Shown piece by piece: positions 1-6,286 of a stretch of 11,321 bases of DNA (position 1 is its first letter; each line of letters starts with the position of its first letter). Below the pieces are notes generated by a model. It did not search any database, was not told the DNA's origin, and saw only the letters and a program-made list of their open reading frames with translations. The DNA is from Candidatus Schekmanbacteria bacterium GWA2_38_11 (GTDB taxonomy: Bacteria; Schekmanbacteria; GWA2-38-11), in the NCBI GenBank assembly GCA_001790645.1, contig MGDB01000005.1:2691-14011 (forward strand). Direction: 5' to 3'. The position numbers and the translations under genes are program-made.

Positions 1-77
1 AAAATATTCTCAAAGAAAGAGACACAGTAAGGTTGTCAATTGAAAAGATTTTGAAAAATGTTGACAGTATTTTGTAA
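1..77 (+). CDS. 3' end of a small coiled-coil protein, possibly ZapB-like (partial)
   Basis: Reading from base 3, 24 codons stay open and end in TAA at 75-77; the 5' part lies outside the window. The visible residues (ILKEERD-like: NILKERDTVRLSIEKIL) are charged and have leucine/isoleucine spacing typical of a coiled coil. Only five bases separate its stop from the zapA start, so the two genes are very likely co-transcribed. Small ZapB-type coiled-coil division proteins are often encoded just upstream of zapA in deltaproteobacteria and related lineages, and their C-termini look like this (ERDxVRxxIEKIL). The family assignment is inferred from a short tail plus position and remains tentative. 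Confidence 0.55.
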   Translation, partial: NILKERDTVRLSIEKILKNVDSIL

Positions 78-82
78 AGCTT

Positions 83-415
83 ATGTCAGGAAAAATTGAG
101 TTAACAGAAAATAAAAGCAGACAGATCAAGGTAGATATATTAGGGAAAACCTATACCTTAAAAGGTGATTCAGAATCCGGCTATGTTGAGAAAATTGCTG
201 ATTATGTAGATCAAAAAATGAAGGCACTATCTACAAATTCAGAAATAGTTGACTCTTCTAAGATTGCGATTCTGGCTGCTTTGAATATTGCTGACGAGCT
301 TTTTAAGACAAAGGATGAACTAATTGGCAAATTAAAATTGAATGAAGAAAAGGCAGCAGATTTACTAAATCTGCTTAATAATGAATTTAAAAAATTTGAG
401 GATTTTATTGAATAA
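83..415 (+). CDS. zapA: Cell division protein ZapA
   Basis: A 110-residue protein of usual ZapA size. The N-terminal half (about residues 13-45: VDILGKTYTLKGD, then YVEKIADYVDQKM) matches the ZapA globular domain, in which a short beta hairpin is followed by a helix. Residues 58-110 (IAILAALNIADELF, then a Glu/Lys-rich helix) form the C-terminal coiled coil used for dimer/tetramer assembly. ZapA binds FtsZ in the cytoplasm and bundles its filaments at the division ring. The start at 83 gives the expected N-terminus, although no good Shine-Dalgarno is visible; it may rely on coupling to the gene ending five bases earlier. A 476-base gap separates it from fthC, a common downstream partner. Identification by fold pattern and context is firm. 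Confidence 0.9.
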   Translation: MSGKIELTENKSRQIKVDILGKTYTLKGDSESGYVEKIADYVDQKMKALSTNSEIVDSSKIAILAALNIADELFKTKDELIGKLKLNEEKAADLLNLLNNEFKKFEDFIE

Positions 416-534
416 CAACAAAGTGTAAATTATTTTGGACAAAGGGTGAAAATTTAGGAAAGAGGCGTTAGAAGATTTTGAGAGAGAGGATAAAAAAGGA
501 AAGTTTTTAAAGAACCAGTGAGAAGAAAATAATT

Positions 535-759
535 ATGATTTTTGATCAGAAGGGATACAAAAATTTGGTGGGGATAGCATTGGCAGTTTATTTATTGCTT
601 TTGACCGTTGTTGCTTATCCCATCAAAATATATTTTTCTGGTAGGAAATTCCTAAAAGCAGTTCGACTATCGGGAAGAATAGAGGGAATTAAAGGACAGA
701 CAATAAATATTTGTTTAACGAACTTGCAAATATCTCTTTTAATTCTATCTAACTCATAG
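535..759 (+). CDS. Hypothetical small single-pass membrane protein (doubtful ORF)
   Basis: A 74-codon frame that I do not recognise as any family. Residues about 11-34 are strongly hydrophobic (LVGIALAVYLLLLTVVAY) and followed by lysines and arginines, as in a single membrane-spanning helix with a positive flank. After about residue 40 the sequence is unremarkable. A weak purine tract (GAGAAG) lies about ten bases before the ATG. The 3' third of the frame overlaps a strong hairpin (680-751), which argues that at least this part may be chosen for RNA structure rather than protein. It lies alone in the zapA-fthC gap. It may be a genuine small membrane protein, a gene remnant or chance. Confidence 0.3.
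   Translation: MIFDQKGYKNLVGIALAVYLLLLTVVAYPIKIYFSGRKFLKAVRLSGRIEGIKGQTINICLTNLQISLLILSNS
680..751 (+). other. Strong imperfect hairpin, possible structured RNA element
   Basis: Bases 680-696 (TAGAGGGAATTAAAGGA) pair with 735-751 (TCTTTTAATTCTATCTA) over 17 positions, with a single G/A mismatch and two G.U pairs. Inside the loop a second stem pairs 707-713 (ATATTTG) with 727-733 (CAAATAT). The result is an extended rod with a one-sided internal loop of about ten bases (697-706). The surrounding gap is where 6S RNA is encoded in many proteobacteria, but I could not recognise 6S consensus bases. No U-run follows directly, so a simple terminator is unlikely. Confidence 0.4.
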
Positions 760-871
760 CAGAGTTTATATATAGAAACTGTTTTATCTCTTCTTCTAAA
801 TATCTCTCCCTCTCAAGATTTTATTCTATAAATTAATTCATCCTACTCCAAATTTATTTCTAAGAAAGTAA

Positions 872-877
872 TATAAT
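872..877 (+). promoter_or_regulatory. Candidate -10 element for fthC
   Basis: A perfect TATAAT lies 14 bases before the fthC ATG, which would put the transcript start seven or eight bases before the start codon. No convincing -35 box is found 16-18 bases upstream and no Shine-Dalgarno precedes the gene, so the mRNA would be near-leaderless. Promoter status is inferred from the -10 match alone. Confidence 0.4.
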
Positions 878-891
878 GTTTTCTGTTATTA

Positions 892-1473
892 ATGAATAAT
901 TTTATAACTAAAAAAATAATAAGAAAAATAATATTAGCAAAAAGAAGTGAACTTTCAGGCAAAGATATAATTTCACTTTCAAAAGTAATTGAAAATAAAA
1001 TAGAGAATTTGAAAGAGTTCAGAGAGGCAAAGGTTGTGTTGTGTTATATAGCAAAAGGAAATGAAGTTCGCACCGAGGGGATAATTAATAAGAGTATTAT
1101 CCAGGAGAAAAAAGTCATCGTTCCAAAAGTAGATGTATCAAAGCAACAGCTTATACTTCAAAAAATAAAAAATGTTGAAGATGATCTGGCATTGGGATTT
1201 CAGGGAATTTTTGAACCAAAATCTCATCTCCCGGTTGTCAAAAATTTGGATGAAATAGATTTTGCTATTCTTCCAGGAATAGCTTTTGACAGGAAAGGTG
1301 GAAGAATCGGTTTTGGCAAAGGGTTCTTTGATAAATTATTTATGAACAAAACCATCCATTCAATACTATGTGGAATAGCCTTTGATTTTCAAATAACTGA
1401 GGGGTTCCCTCATTCAAACCACGATATTTCTGTTGATATTATTGTGAGCGAAGAGAGGATAATAAGATGTTAA
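892..1473 (+). CDS. fthC: 5-formyltetrahydrofolate cyclo-ligase
   Basis: A 193-residue cytoplasmic enzyme of normal family length. It converts 5-formyl-THF to 5,10-methenyl-THF using ATP, returning a storage or inhibitory folate to the one-carbon pool. The N-terminal KxxxRxxxLA-type basic helix (KKIIRKIILAKRSELS, residues 7-22) and the C-terminal phosphate-binding loop GRIGFGKGFFDK (about 137-148) are both present, as is the preceding AILPGIAFDRKG strand-turn that is typical of the family. The start at 892 gives the usual N-terminus. It has no ribosome binding site and sits just below a TATAAT. It follows zapA after a long gap and precedes rny by 54 bases, an arrangement seen in several diderm lineages. 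Also called ygfA/fau in E. coli. Confidence 0.93.
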   Translation: MNNFITKKIIRKIILAKRSELSGKDIISLSKVIENKIENLKEFREAKVVLCYIAKGNEVRTEGIINKSIIQEKKVIVPKVDVSKQQLILQKIKNVEDDLALGFQGIFEPKSHLPVVKNLDEIDFAILPGIAFDRKGGRIGFGKGFFDKLFMNKTIHSILCGIAFDFQITEGFPHSNHDISVDIIVSEERIIRC

Positions 1474-1512
1474 ATGAATTTAAATAGAGGATCCTATTAA
1501 AATATTTATATA

Positions 1513-1520
1513 AAAGGAGG
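1513..1520 (+). promoter_or_regulatory. Strong ribosome binding site that fixes a TTG start for rny
   Basis: AAAGGAGG ends seven bases before TTG at 1528. The TTG-initiated protein begins directly with the membrane helix expected for RNase Y, and no in-frame ATG lies nearby, so this site decides the start. Confidence 0.85.
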
Positions 1521-1527
1521 ACACAAA

Positions 1528-3111
1528 TTGCTGCAGATCACAGACCAAATAAATCTAATAATATGTGCTGCTGTAGGGCTTCTAATAGGGGTTGTATCTT
1601 TTGTGATCTTATATTTTATCAAGATAAAAGGTAATGAAAGAAAAATTGCCCAAGCCAAGGAAACAGCAAAAAAAATTCTTTCAGAAGCGGACAAAGAAGC
1701 CAAAGCTATAACGAAAGAAGCGTCTCTTGAAGCAAAAGAAACAGTTCTTAAATCAAAAGCAGAATTTGAGAAAGAGTTCAGAGAAAGTAAAAAAGAGTTA
1801 CAGATTCTTGAAAAACGGCTCATGCAAAAAGAAGAAAATATAGACAGAAAAATAGATTTTCTTTCAAAAAAAGAACTTAATTTGCAATCCAGAGAAAGTG
1901 AATTGAAAAAAAAGGAGGAGAATTTTAAGAGAGAAGAAGATGCTCTAAATAACTTAATCATCGAATGTAAGCGCAAACTTGAAAAGATATCAGGCATGAC
2001 AGTAGTTGAAGCAAAAAATATGTTAATAGAAAGCATTAAAGAGGAGACACGTCACGAAGCAATAAAATATATTAAAAAAATTGAGGATGAAGCGCGGGAG
2101 TATTCTAAAAAGAAAGCTAAAGATATAATAGTTACAGCCATACAGCGGACTTCTTCAGACATTGTCCCGGAGACCACCGTATCTGTTTTAGATCTTCCCT
2201 CTGATGAAATGAAAGGAAGAATCATTGGCAGGGAAGGGAGAAATATAAGAGCATTTGAAATAGCCACCGGTATAAATTTAATAATAGATGATACACCAGA
2301 GGCTGTTATCCTTTCAGGGTTTGACCCTATTAAAAGAGAAATAGCAAAAAGAACTCTTGAGCGGCTGATCAACGATGGCAGAATTCACCCTGGAAAAATC
2401 GAGGAAATCCTATCCAAAGTTAAAGATGAAGTTGCAGTTGCGATACGTGAATTTGGAGAGCAGGCCGCTTTTGATACAGGGATTCATGAAATTCATCCTG
2501 AGATAATTAAATTACTTGGAAAACTAAAATTTAGGACCAGCTATGCACAAAATGTCCTTGAACATTCTAAAGAGGTGGCGAATTTATGCGGAATCATGGC
2601 AGCCGAGCTTGGGTTCAATCCGGGTCTTGCTAAAAGAGTAGGACTGCTGCATGACATTGGTAAAGCTGTAGATCAGGAGTCAGAAGGATCACATGCCAAG
2701 ATAGGAGCAGAACTGGCAAAAAAATATGGTGAATCAAGTATAGTGATAAACGCAATTGAATCCCATCATGAAGAGTCAACACCACAGAGCCTTGAAGCGG
2801 TTTTGGTCCAGGCGGCTGATGCACTATCGGCTGCACGCCCCGGGGCAAGAAGGGAAATGCTTGAGAGCTATATAAAACGGTTAGAGAAGTTAGAAGAGTT
2901 GGCTGCTTCTTTCAAGGGGGTTGAGAAGTCTTACGCTATTCAAGCAGGAAGAGAAATCAGGATTATCGTCAACAACAACGAGCTTACTGACGAGCAGACT
3001 TACGCATTAGCCCGGGACATCGCTCAAAGGATAGAGAAGGAACTTTCCTATCCGGGACAGATTAAAGTTACGGCAATAAGAGAAACGAGGGCTGTAGAGT
3101 ATGCTAAGTGA
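1528..3111 (+). CDS. rny: Ribonuclease Y
   Basis: A 527-residue membrane-anchored endoribonuclease, close to the usual length of about 520. RNase Y starts mRNA decay by internal cleavage. Domain order is complete. One N-terminal membrane helix spans about residues 8-32. A long Lys/Glu-rich coiled coil follows at about 35-190. A KH RNA-binding domain (about 215-280) carries the [15 protein letters not shown] loop. The HD phosphohydrolase domain follows (about 335-430), with metal ligands in VLEHSKEV, the HD pair H375-D376 of [10 protein letters not shown], and ESHHEES downstream. The C-terminal domain ends near [16 protein letters not shown], a usual RNase Y ending. The start is TTG with a strong ribosome site. 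It is the last + strand gene before a convergent boundary with mglA. Confidence 0.97.
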   Translation: MLQITDQINLIICAAVGLLIGVVSFVILYFIKIKGNERKIAQAKETAKKILSEADKEAKAITKEASLEAKETVLKSKAEFEKEFRESKKELQILEKRLMQKEENIDRKIDFLSKKELNLQSRESELKKKEENFKREEDALNNLIIECKRKLEKISGMTVVEAKNMLIESIKEETRHEAIKYIKKIEDEAREYSKKKAKDIIVTAIQRTSSDIVPETTVSVLDLPSDEMKGRIIGREGRNIRAFEIATGINLIIDDTPEAVILSGFDPIKREIAKRTLERLINDGRIHPGKIEEILSKVKDEVAVAIREFGEQAAFDTGIHEIHPEIIKLLGKLKFRTSYAQNVLEHSKEVANLCGIMAAELGFNPGLAKRVGLLHDIGKAVDQESEGSHAKIGAELAKKYGESSIVINAIESHHEESTPQSLEAVLVQAADALSAARPGARREMLESYIKRLEKLEELAASFKGVEKSYAIQAGREIRIIVNNNELTDEQTYALARDIAQRIEKELSYPGQIKVTAIRETRAVEYAK

Positions 3112-3128
3112 AGATTTAAAACCGATAG

Positions 3129-3219
3129 ACGGGACATTCTTGTCCCGTACCGCATTTTCGCCGAGGCTGGAAAGCCTCGGCTATCCGTGAAGCCCCGCTC
3201 TGTGGGCGAGGAGCTTCAC
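3129..3219. repeat. Three consecutive GC-rich hairpins between convergent rny and mglA
   Basis: Bases 3129-3148 form a perfect 8-bp stem with TTCT loop (ACGGGACA/TGTCCCGT). Bases 3160-3181 form a perfect 9-bp stem with GGAA loop (GCCGAGGCT/AGCCTCGGC). Bases 3187-3219 form a 7-bp stem (GTGAAGC/GCTTCAC) around an inner CCC/GGG pairing. The block is far richer in G+C than its neighbours and looks like an inserted REP-like or composite palindromic repeat unit. It lies between the stop of rny and the stop of mglA, so it could end transcription from both sides. No U-run follows any stem, so classic intrinsic termination is not clear. No second copy lies in this window. Confidence 0.65.
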
Positions 3220-3272
3220 TGCTTGCTGCGGGAAGATTCATTTTTGTGCATTCTGAAAAATTATAGGGAGGT

Positions 3273-4100
3273 TTAATTAGATTTTAAATCTGCCAGCAAT
3301 TGTTCTAAGGAAATTAACTCATTTAATAAATCATGACTAACAGATTTCAAGGATATAATTTTAGATTGTAAACGTAAAATTTTATTATTTAATCCTTCAT
3401 CTCCTGTGAGATCCACAGTTTCTGATGAATTACTTGTTTCCTCCTGGATAATATTTCTTTCGCTGTTTGTTTTGGCGGTGTCATCTTTTCCAAGGGTAGT
3501 TTTAGGGCCAGCAATTTCATAACTTTTGTTTAAGACATCAAGAACAAGTTTAGAGATCTCTTTTAATGTCTCAAAAATTCCGGAGCCGTTTATAGCGCTG
3601 GCTTCAATGCAAGGTAATTTCCTATCATTGATCCGTGAATCCAACTCGTCTTTGCTGATTCGATCAGATAAATCTTGTTTATTGAATTGCAGGATAGCAG
3701 GAATTGTAGTGTAATCTATTCCTAATTCTTTCAAATTTTCTTTCAAATTTTTCATGCTTTCAATATTTGCTTCAACGAGTCCTTTACTGGAGTCGGCAAC
3801 AAAAACTATTGCATCAACTCCTTTCAAAACCAGTTTACGAGTGCTGTTATATTTTACCTGACCAGGCACCGTATAGAGTTGAAGCTTGATATAAAATCCT
3901 CTGACTTTTCCTAAATCCATGGGAAGAAGATCAAAAAAAAGGGTTCTGTCAGTCTCTGTTGCAAGAGAAATTAATTTACCCCTGGTCTGAGGATTTGATT
4001 TTTTGTGAATATATTCGAGATTCGTAGTTTTCCCGCTGAGTGCAGGGCCATAATAAACAATCTTAACAATAATCTCTTTTGATGCATAATTGAAAAGCAT
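3273..4100 (-). CDS. mglA: MglA-family small Ras-like GTPase with C-terminal coiled-coil extension
   Basis: Residues 1-195 are an MglA-type GTPase. The P-loop is GPALSGKTT (18-26), and the switch I region contains TRGKLISLATETDRTLFFDLLP. The G3 motif is TVPGQ (77-81), lacking the Asp seen in ordinary Ras proteins, as is typical of MglA. G4 is NKQD (140-143) and G5 is SA (168-169). MglA sets cell polarity and controls gliding or type IV pilus motility with its GAP MglB. MglA proteins are usually about 195 residues; this one has about 80 more. The extra part is a Ser/Thr/Asn/Glu-rich linker (about 196-235) followed by a leucine-rich coiled coil (about 238-275, LNNKILRLQSKIISL). No mglB or Roadblock gene is in the window. 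The start ATG at 4098-4100 has a purine-rich site (AAAGGGGAG) upstream. It is transcribed divergently from birA. Confidence 0.88.
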   Translation of the reverse strand: MLFNYASKEIIVKIVYYGPALSGKTTNLEYIHKKSNPQTRGKLISLATETDRTLFFDLLPMDLGKVRGFYIKLQLYTVPGQVKYNSTRKLVLKGVDAIVFVADSSKGLVEANIESMKNLKENLKELGIDYTTIPAILQFNKQDLSDRISKDELDSRINDRKLPCIEASAINGSGIFETLKEISKLVLDVLNKSYEIAGPKTTLGKDDTAKTNSERNIIQEETSNSSETVDLTGDEGLNNKILRLQSKIISLKSVSHDLLNELISLEQLLADLKSN

Positions 4101-4154
4101 CTTCTTATCACTCCCCTTTGACAGCTATTAGTCGGTGATTGTGCATTATTCTCT

Positions 4155-4171
4155 TATACTAAAATAGTATA
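4155..4171. promoter_or_regulatory. 17-bp palindrome, possible operator in the mglA leader
   Basis: TATACTA-AAA-TAGTATA is a perfect inverted repeat with 7-base arms. It lies 55 bases upstream of the mglA start and just downstream of the inferred mglA promoter, where a dimeric repressor could block transcription. It also contains -10-like hexamers, so it could be promoter sequence instead. The binding protein is unknown. Confidence 0.35.
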
Positions 4172-4193
4172 AACGTTTAAAAACTACAAATCT

Positions 4194-4223
4194 ATTAAAT
4201 ATTTCTAATTGACTAAAAGTCAA
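4194..4223 (-). promoter_or_regulatory. Candidate sigma-70 promoter for mglA
   Basis: Read on the - strand, TTGACT (4223-4218) is followed after 18 bases by TTTAAT (4199-4194), one mismatch from the consensus -10. It would give a leader of roughly 85-90 bases before the mglA ATG. The -35 hexamer is one arm of the same palindrome that supplies the birA -35 on the other strand. Confidence 0.4.
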
Positions 4224-4236
4224 GATATTTTATAAT
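4209..4236 (+). promoter_or_regulatory. Sigma-70 promoter for birA, giving a leaderless mRNA
   Basis: TTGACT (4209-4214), a 16-base spacer and a perfect TATAAT (4231-4236) form a near-consensus promoter. Only eight bases separate the -10 from the birA ATG at 4245, so transcription should start at about 4243-4245, on or just before the start codon. No Shine-Dalgarno is present, which fits leaderless translation. Confidence 0.7.
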
Positions 4237-4244
4237 TTTACTAT

Positions 4245-5051
4245 ATGACAGAAAACTTTGAGAAATTAACACCGGAAATAATATCAAAACTTGTTCTGCC
4301 AAAAATGTTTTGCGAAAATGTTGAGTATTTTGAGGAAACATCTTCAACAAATGATATAGCAAAAGCAATGGCAGATAGTGGGGCGAAAGAGGGCACATTA
4401 GTCATTGCTGAATCCCAGGCTCATGGTAAGGGGAGATGGGGCAGAAATTGGGAATCGCCAAAATACCTGGGGATATATGTTTCAATCATCCTTCGACCAA
4501 AGCTGAATAAGGAAATTATACCTTTTATCTCTCTTATAAGTGGAATTGCAACAGCAGAAACTATAAAGGAAGAGATGGGGTTAGATGCAAAAATAAAATG
4601 GCCAAATGATATTCTGATAAGGGAAAAAAAAGTTAGTGGAATATTAATTGAAGGCAGTATCATTCAGGATAGGCTTGAGTTTCTTATTTTAGGGATCGGG
4701 ATAAATGTAAACAATGAGACTTTTAAGGGAGAATATCTCCACACTCCTACATCGCTGAGAATAGAGAAAGACGGAAATATCATTTCAAGGAAAAACATCT
4801 TAGAGCGCTTATTGGTAAAACTTGAGAAATGGTATTTTCTCTTGTTAAAAGAGCCGGATGGAAAAGAAACAATCTTAAAGCGATATAAAGAATTATCACA
4901 TACCCTGGGTAAGGAGGTAACACTTAGAGCCGGAAAAGATCTCTTAAAAGGAACTGCTATAGATATTGACCAGATGGGCTTTCTGGTATTAAAGGACAAA
5001 AAAGGAAAGTTGGAAAGGATCCCATCAGGAGAGTTGACAAATGAAAGCTAA
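4245..5051 (+). CDS. birA: Biotin--[acetyl-CoA-carboxylase] ligase, monofunctional (no HTH domain)
   Basis: A 268-residue cytoplasmic enzyme that makes biotinyl-AMP and attaches biotin to a lysine of biotin-dependent carboxylases. The catalytic domain shows ETSSTND (about 31-37), the biotinyl-AMP loop GKGRWGRNW (61-69), KWPND (118-122) and KVSGILIE (129-136) with the conserved lysine. A C-terminal SH3-like domain covers about 222-265. The N-terminal winged helix-turn-helix of bifunctional BirA repressors is absent: the protein begins with the segment that normally follows it (LTPEIISKLVLP). In-frame stops lie just upstream, so the HTH is not hidden there. It should therefore not repress bio genes. 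The start is supported by the family N-terminus of group I ligases and by the promoter placement. Confidence 0.95.
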   Translation: MTENFEKLTPEIISKLVLPKMFCENVEYFEETSSTNDIAKAMADSGAKEGTLVIAESQAHGKGRWGRNWESPKYLGIYVSIILRPKLNKEIIPFISLISGIATAETIKEEMGLDAKIKWPNDILIREKKVSGILIEGSIIQDRLEFLILGIGINVNNETFKGEYLHTPTSLRIEKDGNIISRKNILERLLVKLEKWYFLLLKEPDGKETILKRYKELSHTLGKEVTLRAGKDLLKGTAIDIDQMGFLVLKDKKGKLERIPSGELTNES

Positions 5052-5072
5052 AAAAGAATGAGGTTCATGCTT

Positions 5073-5099
5073 AAAGCTGTAATTTTGAGCTTTTATTTT
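5073..5099 (+). terminator. Weak intrinsic terminator-like hairpin after birA
   Basis: AAAGCT (5073-5078) pairs with AGCTTT (5088-5093) around a 9-base loop, and the stem runs into a T-rich stretch. The stem has only two G-C pairs, so strength is uncertain. It sits 21 bases after the birA stop. Confidence 0.35.
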
Positions 5100-5215
5100 G
5101 ATGGAACTGACGCTAAAATGTCATATTTTTCATAATAATCTGCTCTAACCGGTTTGGTTGTAAAGATTTCCTCTATTTCCCTGATTTTTGTTAAAATTCC
5201 TGCCCCTGAAAAACC

Positions 5216-5244
5216 TTGACAATCGTTCCCAAAAAAGGTAAATT
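5216..5244 (+). promoter_or_regulatory. Candidate sigma-70 promoter for the kdsD-ptsN operon
   Basis: A consensus TTGACA (5216-5221), a 17-base spacer and TAAATT (5239-5244, four of six consensus bases). The start of transcription would be near 5251, leaving a leader of about 50 bases before the kdsD ATG at 5302. It is the best promoter match in the 250-base gap between birA and kdsD. Confidence 0.55.
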
Positions 5245-5301
5245 CCCAAAGAAAATAATGATTTTAACGCATTGGTTTTTAAAAAACTTTTTTTATTTTT
5301 T

Positions 5302-6261
5302 ATGGTACTTAAAACTGCAAAAGAAGTTTTAAAAATTGAGGCAAACGCTATTAGTAAACTTATAAAACGGCTTGATGAATCATTCATAAAGGCTGTTGAT
5401 ATCCTTTTTTACTGCAGGGGAAGAGTGGTAGTCACTGGTATCGGGAAATCAGGCTGGATTGGAAATAAAATTGCTGCAACTTTTGCAAGCACCGGAACGC
5501 CGGCTTTTTTCCTTCACCCAGCAGAAGGAGGCCACGGAGATATCGGTATGGTTATGAAAAACGATGTCATGCTGGCTATATCAAATAGTGGTGAAACAAG
5601 GGAAATTAATGACCTGCTGCCTCCTATAAAAAGGCTTGGGATAAAATTAATATCAATGACAGGAAATTTGAAATCCCTGTTAGCAAAGGAAAGCGATGTT
5701 ACATTAGATGTGCGTGTGGATAAGGAAGCCTGTCCTTTAGGACTTGCTCCAACGGCGAGTACTACAGCAGCTTTAGCTATGGGAGATGCCCTTGCAATTT
5801 CCCTGTTAAAGAAGAGGGGCTTTAAAAAGGAGGACTATGCTTTTTTCCACCCTGGTGGACAATTGGGAAAAAAGCTATTACTTAAAGTAGATCATCTCAT
5901 GCACAGAGGGGAAGAACTGCCACTGATCCATTCAAATGATTCAATGAAAGAAGCCCTTCTTGAAATTACTTCAAAAAAACTCGGGGTAACTACAGTTGTC
6001 AATGGGAAAGGTAAACTTTGCGGAATAATAACAGATGGAGATCTGCGCAGAGCACTTGAAAAACATCAAGACCTTCTGCTCAAGAAAGCCGGGGAAATTA
6101 TGACAACAAACCCTAAGATAATAAAAGCTTCTTCACTGGCAGTGGAGGCTTTACAGGTAATGGAGAAATATTCCATTACTTCATTAGTTATTCTGGATAA
6201 AAAAAATATGCCTGAAGGAGTAATTCATCTTCATGATATCCTGAAAACAGGAATAGTTTAG
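5302..6261 (+). CDS. kdsD: D-arabinose 5-phosphate isomerase (KdsD/KpsF family)
   Basis: A 319-residue enzyme that turns ribulose 5-phosphate into arabinose 5-phosphate, the first step toward Kdo for LPS inner core. An SIS sugar-isomerase domain (about 30-165) carries GIGKSGWIGNKIAATF, FLHPAEGGHGDIGM, AISNSGET and CPLGLAPTASTTAALAMGDA, all close to E. coli KdsD. Two CBS domains follow (about 198-255 and 262-319), the second ending HLHDILKTGIV. I chose ATG at 5302 because the protein then begins MVLKTAKEVLKIEANAI, matching family N-termini. A TTG at 5272 would add ten Phe/Lys-rich residues with no support. Neither start has a clear ribosome site. It is the first gene of the Kdo/Lpt operon. Confidence 0.96.
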   Translation: MVLKTAKEVLKIEANAISKLIKRLDESFIKAVDILFYCRGRVVVTGIGKSGWIGNKIAATFASTGTPAFFLHPAEGGHGDIGMVMKNDVMLAISNSGETREINDLLPPIKRLGIKLISMTGNLKSLLAKESDVTLDVRVDKEACPLGLAPTASTTAALAMGDALAISLLKKRGFKKEDYAFFHPGGQLGKKLLLKVDHLMHRGEELPLIHSNDSMKEALLEITSKKLGVTTVVNGKGKLCGIITDGDLRRALEKHQDLLLKKAGEIMTTNPKIIKASSLAVEALQVMEKYSITSLVILDKKNMPEGVIHLHDILKTGIV

Positions 6262-6286
6262 ATTTAGAGGTACAGGTGAAAATTTA

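Larger units (their letters stand above)
478..816. repeat. Long-range imperfect inverted repeat spanning the zapA-fthC gap
   Basis: The left arm at 478-492 (TTGAGAGAGAGGATA) is nearly complementary to the right arm at 801-816 (TATCTCTCCCTCTCAA), with one mismatch and one bulged base. The arms enclose about 308 bases that include the small ORF at 535-759 and a second hairpin at 680-751. The arms lie in a purine-rich and a pyrimidine-rich tract respectively, so low complexity raises the odds of chance pairing. Either a closing stem of a structured RNA or the ends of a small inserted element would fit. I see no flanking target duplication. Function unknown. Confidence 0.4.

Noticed and set aside
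61..89. TTGACA at 61-66 as a zapA promoter
   Set aside because: It lies inside the upstream coding frame and no -10-like hexamer is found 16-18 bases downstream.
416..891. Annotating a 6S RNA gene outright
   Set aside because: Position and paired ends fit, but the length is wrong and I cannot see the conserved bubble sequence; kept as a finding instead.
1506..2036. 176-codon - strand ORF opposite rny
   Set aside because: Ser/Phe/Leu-rich shadow of the Glu/Lys-rich coiled coil of RNase Y; no independent support.
5058..5135. 25-codon + strand ORF whose residues (LKAVILSFYFDGT) faintly resemble a HAD motif I
   Set aside because: The first catalytic Asp is missing, it is very short, and no further HAD motif follows; resemblance is probably chance.
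5272..5301. TTG at 5272 as the kdsD start
   Set aside because: It adds MVFKKLFLFF before the family-like N-terminus, has no ribosome site, and ATG 5302 matches known KdsD starts.
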